Position numbers and translations under genes: made by a program. Positions 11,238 to 19,240 of a DNA stretch of 64,000 nt are shown here, one piece after another. The notes below the pieces were generated by a model, which made no database searches, was not told where the DNA came from, and saw only the letters and a list, made by a program, of their open reading frames with translations. Position 1 is the first letter of the stretch. The number at the start of each line of letters is the position of its first letter. Origin of the DNA: Arctopsyche grandis (Eukaryota > Arthropoda > Insecta > Trichoptera > Hydropsychidae); NCBI RefSeq assembly GCF_051622035.1, contig NC_135360.1, positions 1,856,001-1,920,000 on the forward strand. The letters are read 5' to 3'.

Positions 11238-11706
11238 ACGCCTCCGGCACCCCGGGGCCTTCGCCCCCGGCGCTTCCGTCGCTCCGGGGCCTTCGGCCCC
11301 AGCGCCCCCGATGCCTTCGGCACCCCAGGGGCTTCGCCCCCAGCGCCACCGACGCCTCCGGCGCCCCCAATGCTTTCGGCACCCCGGGGGCTTCGCCCCT
11401 AGCGCCCCCGATGCCTCCGGCACCCCGGGGGCTTCGCCCCCAGCGCCGCCGGCGCCTCTGGCGCCCCCAATGCCTTCGGCACCCCGGGGGCTTCGCCCCC
11501 AGCGCCCCCGATGCCTCCGGCACCTCGGGGGCTTCGCCCCCAGCGCCGCCAACGCCTCCGGCGCCCCCAGCGCCCCCAATGCCTTCGGTACCCCGGGGGC
11601 TTCGCCCCCAGCGCCGCCGACGCCTCCGGCGCCCCCAGCGCCCCCAATGCCTTCGGCACCCCGGGGGCTTCGCCCCCAGCGCCCCCGATGCCTTCTGCAC
11701 CCCGGG
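11238..11706. repeat. GC-rich tandem array with GGGGGCTTCGCCCCC hairpins
   Basis: The motif cggggGCTTCGCCCCcagcgcc recurs in units of about 60-130 bp with variable 'ccgatgcctccggcacc' spacers. Each unit holds a strong hairpin with a TTC/GAA apex, the same core as in the H1 arrays. Long alanine/proline frames on both strands are by-products of codon-neutral GC repeats. Confidence 0.9.
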
Positions 11707-11934
11707 GCCTGAAAAAACTGGGAAACTGAAAAACTGAAAAACTGAAAAAAATAAAAAAAAAAATAATTTTCGATTGTCGACGAAAGCCGAAGTCGATTGT
11801 CGATTGTCGACGAAAGCCGAAGTCAATTGTCGATTGTCGACGAAAGCCGAAGATACGCGAATGATTGGTTCCCCATACTTGTAAAGGGTAATCGAATATT
11901 ATGTACGTAATTTAGAGCATTTTCTCTATCGAGA

Positions 11935-12000
11935 AGGCAGTGTAGTGGTTAGCGTGAATGTTCTGAACGCGGGGACCCCAGCTCGATCCCGCGTTTTGGA
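11935..12000 (+). other. tRNA-like (SINE-type) segment
   Basis: An A-box-like TAGTGGTTAGCG is followed 30 bp later by AGCTCGATCCC, close to the B-box consensus GGTTCGANNCC. This matches a tRNA-derived SINE head. The segment cannot be folded into a full tRNA by eye, so it is not called a tRNA gene. Confidence 0.45.
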
Positions 12001-12973
12001 ATTAATTTTATTTTTCAAATATCGCTAAAATATAAATTAATTTCAAATTTCAATAATTTCAATTAAAAATATATATTTAATTGTTTTATATGAAAAGAAA
12101 AAAAAATGGTTCAAAACCTCGCTAAATGAAATTATTAAAATTACGTATTTTTATATGGCGAGAAGGAATTTTTCAATTAATGTTTAAAAAAAAAAGGCGA
12201 AATGAAAAATTGGATTTGGCACGATGTCCGAGACCATTCCCTCATTAGACCCATATTCAGGCTATTTGGGGTGATCGGTTCGAGTCGCGACAAAGTCGTC
12301 TCGTCGAAAAATGAATTAATCGATTTTTATCGATTCGTTCATTATGTTCGGCGAGAGTTAGGACACACACACACACCCACACACACACCCACACACACAC
12401 AGATTACCGTCGTTATATATATTTGCTCCAATGCTAACTCATTTTATTTTCGTTTATAAACACGAAAATTCGAACTGGAGATTTTAAATAATGTGTATTG
12501 AATTTTAAGTCTTTCTTAAGTTTTTGGATTCAATTGTCTCATAAGCCGCTTAACGGATTGGGATAAATCGTAAAAGTTATGATAGATAAAACTTATGATA
12601 GCCCTTTCAAAAACGTATTACTGACGCTAACATATCTGGTAGTTATTGTATATCTATATATTTGAATGAAAGGGACACGAAAGAAACTTGCAAAGATAAA
12701 ACGTCCATCGACTTGGAAACAATCCAATTTGAATTTGTTACATCAGCATACGATGAAATCCATTTATCCATTTATCCAGCTATCTGAGCTGAAACTGAAA
12801 TTACTGCTCAGAATTGATAATATTATGGGAATAATAAACATGTGTATGTTAATCGGTGTGACTTCCTCAGTTATTGAGGACGCAGCCTCTCCATTGGACC
12901 TGAAAGTAAAGTGGTTGTAATTGTAATTGTAATTGTCTACCATCGATATATAATATTAGCAGTTACTACTTAC

Positions 12974-13417
12974 ATTTCAGATAGCATGGCCCAGCCCCGA
13001 TTTTTGATTTCAGAACCGCTATCAGAGCTGAAATTTAAATTAATTCGATTAATAACAATAATGTGATTTACTATAAATAATCATTCGTATAATAGATGTA
13101 AGCAGTTACAAATTACGTCCCGTATAATATGATCGAGGTTCCACTTTTTATTTCAAAATCATAATCTGAGCTGAAATTTATAAGCGATTGAGATTATTAA
13201 CATATCCAAGAATTGATAATAATGCAGAAACAATATATAACTGAGTTACTCGTTTGACGACGTGTTTGTCTCGGTGATGGATCTGAAAGAAAAGTGATTG
13301 AAATGAAGAATATTGTCAGTCATTGCTAAATAATCATACTCGTACATTGAAACTTACATTTCCGATGGCGATGTCGAGCTTCGACTCTTCATTTCCACAC
13401 CGAGCTGATTTTCCAAA
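12974..13417 (-). pseudogene. Micro-exon gene, copy 1 (5' end lost)
   Basis: Four exon-like modules sit between acceptor and donor signals on the minus strand: 13358-13417 (60 bp), 13250-13282 (33 bp), 13117-13170 (54 bp) and 12974-13027 (54 bp). Read with one carried base at the start and two at the end, all are open and phase-compatible, e.g. SDSGSE at the start of the last module. The same four modules with identical lengths occur at 39952-40397. The ATG exon that should lie above 13440 is cut off by Helitron-type sequence starting at 13477. The equivalent of the terminal exon (12666-12790) carries a small indel with a stop. The product is unknown. Confidence 0.45.
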
Positions 13418-13476
13418 CTGAAATTTAAAAGCGATTGCGATTATTTACATATCCGAATATTGATATTTATTTAAAA

Positions 13477-13540
13477 CTAGCTGAACCCCGGCATGCAATT
13501 CCCGTTCCCGTTCTCGTTCTCATATGTGAAAATTGTAAAA
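13477..13540 (-). mobile_element. Helitron-like element H2, 3'-end fragment
   Basis: On the minus strand, gagaacgggaacgggaattgc runs into atgccggggttcagCTAG (end 13477-13480), as in the larger copies ending at 45598 and 52234. The terminal hairpin's left arm and loop are deleted here. Confidence 0.6.
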
Positions 13541-13559
13541 TGGTTTATTTTCTAATAAT

Positions 13560-14231
13560 TATATGTTGTTATCATTTATATATTGCTGTCGGTTCCCTCA
13601 TCACTGAGGATCGTGACTATGATGTGCGGTCAACCAGCTGCCTCCATTCAGTTCTAAATTCGGCCAGGCGAAGACTTGCTACCGTGGAAGCGCCCGTCGC
13701 TGCAGATACTTGGTCAGTCCAGCGTGCGGGGGATCTGCCTCTGGCTCTTCTGCCTTCGACGCTACCAACCACAACCAACCGCTCCAGGCTCTCCTCACCT
13801 CTTCGTGCAATGTGGCCGAAGAACTGCAATATACGTTTCAGGCATATTGTTGACAATCTATCCTTGATTTTCAATTCTTCAAGAATAGACACATTCGTGC
13901 GTTTGTCGGTCCAAGGCACGCGCAGTAGCCGTCTCCAGGACCACATCTCGAAGGCATCGATTCTCCGTCTATCCGCCGCCTTCATGGTCCACGTCTCGAC
14001 ACCATAAAGGCAGACAGAAAAAACGAGACTCTTCACGAGACGGATTTTGACAGCAGTTGTAATGGCTCTATTCTTCCAAATCTTCGTTAGTTGTGACATT
14101 GCCGATTTTGCTAATGTAATCCGGCGCCGTATTTCCAATTCGCTGCCGCCGTTGTTAGATATGAGTGACCCCAGATAGACAAAATTATCAACCACATCTA
14201 TACCGTTTAAAGCTGAGTTGTTTATAATCAA
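13560..14231 (-). pseudogene. RTE-type LINE, C-terminal RT fragment
   Basis: An open minus-strand frame (13617-14231, 204 codons) matches the C-terminal part of RTE-clade endonuclease/reverse transcriptases: FVYLGSLIS, EIRRRI, LYGVETWTM, AFEMWSWRRLLRVPWTD and the basic tail near FFGHIARR. The polymerase core with its catalytic aspartates lies upstream and is absent; the frame is cut at 14231 by flank-A-type sequence. The short 3' UTR with ctcatcactgagg (about 13598-13610) is typical of this family. Non-autonomous remnant. Confidence 0.8.
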
Positions 14232-14254
14232 TATAAAACTGTAAAATTTCCAAA

Positions 14255-15190
14255 CAAAGTAACGTTTAGTTATTTTGTTTATTTATTTATTCTCAATCAT
14301 TGAGAAGATCGAATTTATTTTCCCCTCGACTCCTCTCTATTGATCAATTTTATAATAAACGTAATCTTTAAATAACCAAAAATATTCACGAGTGATCGCT
14401 AAAATGAACAATCTGAGCTAAGATATTGTGTCTGGATTGGTATTGGGATTTCGATTTCTGAAATTTCAAATGATTCCATTGTTAATGCGATATTCATATC
14501 TTTTGCAGGAATGAAAACAGTTTTTCGAGTTTTTTAAAACGAATTTTGGGTTAAAGGACTAGCGCTAGATTGCTTACACGGATATGAAATTAAACCACAG
14601 AAAAACATGTTTTTACAATAATAATGAAAAACCGCATGGAAATAACCACTCATCCGATATTAAAATAATCGGCTTCTCACAGATAAAACACATTTTGAAA
14701 TTAAAATTAAGATCATCAATAATAGAATTCGACAAACTAGTCAAATTCGCCATGCATATTTTGCACTCAAAAGGAATAAAATCTAAAGTAAGCAATTAAT
14801 AAGAATTATGTATTTAACCGAAAAATGTATTTTCTTCAAGATATGTAAATTCAATGATAGTGGAAAAACCGCACAAAAAAACAACTGATTATTGAAAATA
14901 GCATCAGAATTGTTGACATTGGTTTTAACTCTCATCTATAATATTATATTATATACTAAATGCATTGCTCCAATGCAAACTCGTTTTATTTTCGTTTATA
15001 AACACGAAAATTCGAACTGGAGATTTTAAATCCATCCATGGTTTTTAAATTTACTGTCACTGAATTGTATTTTCAAAATTTTACGTAGAACGGAAGTGGT
15101 ACCTGCTCTTTTTATTATAAGTTTTTGGATTCAATTGTCTCATAATTGCCACTCAACGGATTGGGATGAATCGTAAAAGTTATGATACAT
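14255..15190 (+). repeat. Flank-A repeat, copy 3
   Basis: Matches 1-668 and 38800-39560 with small indels and ends with the 'gtctcataa...ccactcaacgg' stretch at about 15135-15165. The short open frame at 14584-14799 is shared only with copy 1. I see nothing else in it or in 15190-15400. Confidence 0.75.
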
Positions 15191-15402
15191 AGGTACATAT
15201 GATGCATATACACACATATAATATGTATGTATTAGTATAATATTCTTTAAATATTATTGTGTAATAGGCAGTGATGTAGTGCTAAATTTTATGTCAAAAT
15301 TAAAAATCCCCAAATTCTGCGATCATAAAAAAACATATTTAGTTATTTGGTTTTTAACAGAATTTTTTTCAAAATGAATAAAAAGAATCATTTCCATACA
15401 TT

Positions 15403-15548
15403 TTAATAACTTTTAAACAAACCAGCACTCCTGGAACTGCCAGGATCGGAAGGTGGAGGAGGGTCGATCACGATGTTAGTCCTCGGAGTCGGTGCTCCCA
15501 CACCAGATGTAGACGGAATATCTTCATTGTCTTCTGAGGCCATCACAC
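15403..15548 (-). CDS. Possible terminal exon of a small proline/serine-rich protein
   Basis: After a good acceptor (tttattttcag, exon edge at 15548) the minus strand reads ATG GCC TCA GAA... with the residues MASEDNEDIPSTS, then TPRTNIVIDPPPPSDPGSS, ending at a TAA at 15403-15405. The composition (acidic start, PPPP, SS) looks like a disordered tail of a real protein rather than translated AT-rich intron. No upstream exons or homologue are recognised, and it could be a TE-derived or chance exon. An LTR fragment begins at 15780, just upstream. Confidence 0.3.
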
Positions 15549-15779
15549 CTGAAAATAAACAAATAAAACATGAAATTGATGAAGTATTGTCACATAAGCT
15601 CAAATAGAGCGGACGTTGAAAGCATATTAACACGATTCCATGATGATTCTTTTTTTTCAGTATATGATGATCAGTTATGACTAATTCTGCATCTACACTA
15701 CTTACACGACACAAAATCAAACTTCTCGTCTTTAATTTTTGAAGCCATTGACAAAAGTCTCTTATTTTATAATACATAT

Positions 15780-15890
15780 TGTTGCGTAGGGGTGGGTTCA
15801 GGATTCAAATGAAAGGCCAAAGTCGCTTCACAGCATTTATTCAACGATTCAGGAGGTCCACACGAAATACTTGGCTTATTTTTTAGGTTG
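15780..15890 (-). mobile_element. LTR fragment (same family as 22329-22719)
   Basis: Starts TGTTGCGTAGGGGTGGG and shares aaaggccaaagtcg and ttcacagcatttatt with the solo LTRs at 22329 and 42676 (the latter inverted). The rest of the LTR is lost or diverged. 15948-16018 contains a twofold direct repeat of cgctcacgcgtatat. Confidence 0.65.
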
Positions 15891-16286
15891 GGTAATTCCT
15901 GCTTGTAAAAATTAAATAAAAAGTGTTAACACTTTACTGTCCGCTCACGCGTATATGCGTGAATAAAAACTTTGCGTAAACGTCCGCTCACGCGTATATA
16001 CGTGAATAAAATTAGCTTGCGTTTTGTGTACATACACGCACACAAAAGCAAATTCCCATTCATATATGTATGCATACATGTGTGTATATGTGTGTGTATG
16101 TATATCTATATGTATTTATTTTAACGAAGAGATGATCTCATCATCGGTTAAAGATCATCTGAAAATCTTGATTTACTTTTTTTATATAATAAAATTTTTG
16201 AATTGAGAAAAAAAATTTAAAATATTCTCATCATCTTAACGATATAATAAATTGCAAAATTTAAAATGCAATAATTTTTTGTACTA

Positions 16287-17860
16287 GGGTAACCATCCTT
16301 TTTTTATAGAAAAAATTTTTTGAAGTGGGTAAAAAAAATCTAAAAATATAGCATCGTCTTTTAGCTATAAATAATTCTAAAAATTAAAATAAAATAATTT
16401 TTTGGACTGGGGTGACCAAACTTTTTTTATACAACAAAATCAGATGAAGTCAGAAAAAAAAGAAAAAATATTAAAATCATTTTTGGGCTATAAATGATTG
16501 CAAAATTTTAAATATAATAATATTTTGACTAGGGTAACCAGCCTTTTTTATTCAAAAAATTTCTTCAAGTTGAAAATAAAATTTAAAAATATTCCTATAG
16601 TTTTTATGCCATAAATGATGACAAAATTTTAAATAAAATAGTTTTTTGGAGTAGGGTAACCAAACTTTTTTTATAACATTTTTTTTAAAGCTAGAAAACA
16701 TCTAAAAATATTACAATCATCTCTGTGATATAAATTATTGCAAAATTTAAAATATAATAATATTTTGACTAGGGTAACCAGCCATTTTTTATTCAAAAAA
16801 TTTCTTCAAGTCGAAAATAAAATTTTAAAATATTCCTATAGTTTTTATACTATAAATGATGACAAAATTTAAAATAAAATAGTTTTTTGGAGTAGGGTAA
16901 CCAAACTTTTTATATAACATTTTTTTAAAGCTAGAAAACATCTAAAAATATTACTATCATCTCTGTGATATAAATTATTGCAAAATTAAAAATATGATAA
17001 TTTTTTGACTAGGGTAACCAGGTTTTTTATACAAAAATTTTTTTCGAGTTGGAAATAAAATTTAAAAGTCTTAATGCTATAAATATTACAAGCTTAAAAC
17101 ATATTTTTTTTGAGACAGGGCTTACCAATCTTTTCATACAACAATTTTTAATGTGAAAAAACAATCAATATAATATGTAAGTAATGTTTAATGACAATTT
17201 ATTATTATTTTAATTTAAAAAATAAATAAACTTAATTTAAATTTTGAAATTTGTATATCATTGTTAAAAAATTATTTTTTAAAAAATTTGAATATTTACT
17301 AATTTTAAAATAAAATTAGATCAAATCAAGATACAGTTAATAATGTATGTATGTTTAACTTTAAGCGAGAAAAAATCCAAAAATATTCCCATCGTTTAAA
17401 TGCTTTCAATTATTCTAAAATTTAAAATAAAATACTATAATTTTTTATACAACAAAAAAAATATTAAAATATTCCCACCGTTCTTATACAAAATTTAAAA
17501 TAAAATAGATTTTCAAAATAAATTAGATTATTTTGTCAATTAAAAAAATTCGTTGTATAAAAAAGGCTGGTTACCCTAATAAAATTTATAGTATATTATA
17601 TTTTAATCATAAAGATGATGGGAATATTTTGAGATGTTTTCTGACTTAAAAAAAAATTGTTGTATAACAAGGTTGGTTGCCCTAGTCAAAAAATCTATTT
17701 TATTTTAAATTTTGCATAGGGACGATGGGAATATTTTTCGATTTTAATCTCACTACAAAAATTTTGCTGTATAAAAAAGCCTGGTTACCCTAATCAAAAT
17801 TTATAGTATTTTAAATTTTAATCATAAAGAAGATGGGAATATTTGTAGATGTTTTCTCGC
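16287..17860. repeat. AT-rich satellite of about 120-bp period, in both orientations
   Basis: The marker agggtaacca (or close variant) recurs at 16287, 16410, 16531, 16653, 16771, 16894, 17011 and 17117, a 106-123 bp period. Alternate units resemble each other most (16531/16771/17011 versus 16653/16894), giving a 240-bp higher-order repeat. From about 17560 the marker appears inverted (ggttaccct at 17569 and 17783, ggttgccct at 17675). The array continues after the LINE at 22200-22315 and after the LTR at 22720-22785. 17120-17560 is degenerate. No coding. Confidence 0.85.
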
Positions 17861-17873
17861 TTAAAAAAAAATG

Positions 17874-17908
17874 TCACTCGTCTCTCGACGCTCCGTGAGA
17901 ACGGACGT
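17874..17908 (+). promoter_or_regulatory. Internal LINE promoter: initiator plus DPE
   Basis: The 5' junction reads tCACTC. Taking A at 17876 as +1, positions +28 to +33 (17903-17908) are GGACGT, fitting the degenerate DPE consensus at every base. An initiator plus a DPE at exactly this spacing drives jockey, Doc and I elements from their own first bases, which allows full-length copies to carry their promoter along. The initiator T comes from the host target duplication. Confidence 0.7.
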
Positions 17909-18040
17909 GCCGAAGACGTACTCTCTGTGCGAGCGCTCATAATACAGCGATACGCCATACCGTCAAAAAACCCACACCTTTTAACATATACAACAAACAC
18001 CCCCCACAAAACGAACACCAAAAGAACACATGTTGGCACC

Positions 18041-19240
18041 ATGCGAGGATCCAACCTGAAAAAGCGACTTAAGAAGACACTGATAACTACAACCGAAGCT
18101 CCTCAACCAGGCTGCTCTCAGACCGCTCAGATGGAGACCGAGTGGCAGTTTCCAAAACATACGGCAAAGAACGTGAAAGATGTTGCTCCTGAATTTAAAA
18201 TTCAGGAGAAAAACAAATTTGAAGGGCTCTTGGAAGTTTCCGATGTCCCCAGAAGCGGTGGAAGAATCCCGCCCATCATCATGACAGCTACTGGCACTCA
18301 CGGCAGCATGATCGAGTCGATCAAGAAGTTTATAAAAGACTTCACAATGACTTACATTGGTCAAAATAATGTCAAGATACAATGTAAAAGTCTTGAAGAC
18401 TTTAAAAAACTTCGGGATGGATTGACACCAGACCGACAATTCCATACCTTTTCCAGGAAGGAGGAAAAGGAAATAAAAAGTGTCATACGTGGCTTGCCGA
18501 AATTGCCGGAAGCTGATATTAAAGATGACATCATCAGACAGGGATTCCCTGTAACCAAAGTCATACAGATGAAGACGAAGGAGCCTAGGAGCAACGCCAC
18601 CGAGCTATACTTGGTGTTCTTCGAGCCATCGGTATCGGCAAAGAAGATTAAAGAAATCCGGTACATCTGTTACACAAAGGTCAGTGTCGTTAAATATACT
18701 AGTAAATCACAAAATATTACTCAATGTTTCAGATGCCAAGAATATGGACACGCTGCGAAAAACTGCAATCGGCAGGCCAAGTGCGTCAAATGTGCCGGCA
18801 CTCACCTCACCGCACAATGCAATCAAGGAATAGTTACCCCTGCTGTCTGCTCAGGCTGTTCAGGATCTCACCCCGCTAACTTCAAAGACTGTCCAAAAAG
18901 ACAGAGCTATCTGAAAATGCTGGAATCGAGGAAGAATCGAGCATCAATTGTCAAAGCCAACCCTTGGAAACTCCCAGTGGTGCAGCCACAAAATATCCCG
19001 GTCGTTAACGATCATAACTTCCCAAAGCTACCGACCATTAAAACTCCTTCACCAAATATCCCTAAAAAACCCCATAAACCAACCAATCCCAACATTCAAC
19101 CAACAACAGACCTAACTTCCATGGCGTCTATGACGAAGATGTTGAAGATCCTCCAGGAGATTCGTGCCAAGGCCAGCGGTTGCACCGACAAACTAGAGCT
19201 GGCACTCATGCTCGTCGAATATCTCGATGTCTTTGATTAA
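18041..19240 (+). CDS. LINE ORF1, gag-like nucleic-acid-binding protein
   Basis: Family ORF1 proteins bind element RNA and form ribonucleoprotein particles. This frame gives 399 aa from the ATG at 18041. The frame is open further upstream to 17849, but that ATG lies in host DNA outside the element, so 18041 is preferred. A basic N-terminus (GSNLKKRLKKT) is followed by a PRE_C2HC-type region ending around VVKYTSKSQNITQCFRC. Three CCHC-type zinc knuckles then span residues 229-284: CFRCQEYGHAAKNC, CVKCAGTHLTAQC and CSGCSGSHPANFKDC. A proline-rich linker and a C-terminal helix follow. The stop overlaps the ORF2 start. No frame damage is seen. Confidence 0.9.
   Translation: MRGSNLKKRLKKTLITTTEAPQPGCSQTAQMETEWQFPKHTAKNVKDVAPEFKIQEKNKFEGLLEVSDVPRSGGRIPPIIMTATGTHGSMIESIKKFIKDFTMTYIGQNNVKIQCKSLEDFKKLRDGLTPDRQFHTFSRKEEKEIKSVIRGLPKLPEADIKDDIIRQGFPVTKVIQMKTKEPRSNATELYLVFFEPSVSAKKIKEIRYICYTKVSVVKYTSKSQNITQCFRCQEYGHAAKNCNRQAKCVKCAGTHLTAQCNQGIVTPAVCSGCSGSHPANFKDCPKRQSYLKMLESRKNRASIVKANPWKLPVVQPQNIPVVNDHNFPKLPTIKTPSPNIPKKPHKPTNPNIQPTTDLTSMASMTKMLKILQEIRAKASGCTDKLELALMLVEYLDVFD

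Larger units (their letters stand above)
11064..12424 (-). mobile_element. Helitron-like element with terminal 9-bp hairpin and GC array
   Basis: Flank A copies at 39400 and 14945 lack this block. Its 3' end on the minus strand is a perfect 9-bp stem (11074-11082 with 11085-11093, ACCCGTTGA/TCAACGGGT, 2-nt loop), then ten bases ending CTAG (11064-11067), followed by host T. That is the canonical Helitron 3' structure. The other end is less certain; a TC end within about 12405-12424 is plausible. The interior holds a GC hairpin array (11238-11706), a 3x repeat of gtcgacgaaagccgaag (11775-11853), a tRNA-like stretch (11935-12000) and a CACACC microsatellite (12361-12401). Confidence 0.7.

Noticed and set aside
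11167-11826. Alanine/proline-rich frames up to about 200 codons
   Set aside because: Same artefact over the 11238-11706 array; no start or splice context and several competing frames.
13435-14007. Plus-strand 190-codon frame
   Set aside because: It is the reverse complement of the RTE reverse-transcriptase fragment, which explains the sequence.
16287-17120. CRISPR-like regular spacing
   Set aside because: The whole 120-bp unit is repeated, not a short repeat with unique spacers, and the genome is eukaryotic.
17849-18040. Upstream ATG extending LINE ORF1 by 64 codons
   Set aside because: The ATG lies in host satellite outside the element boundary set by the target duplication.
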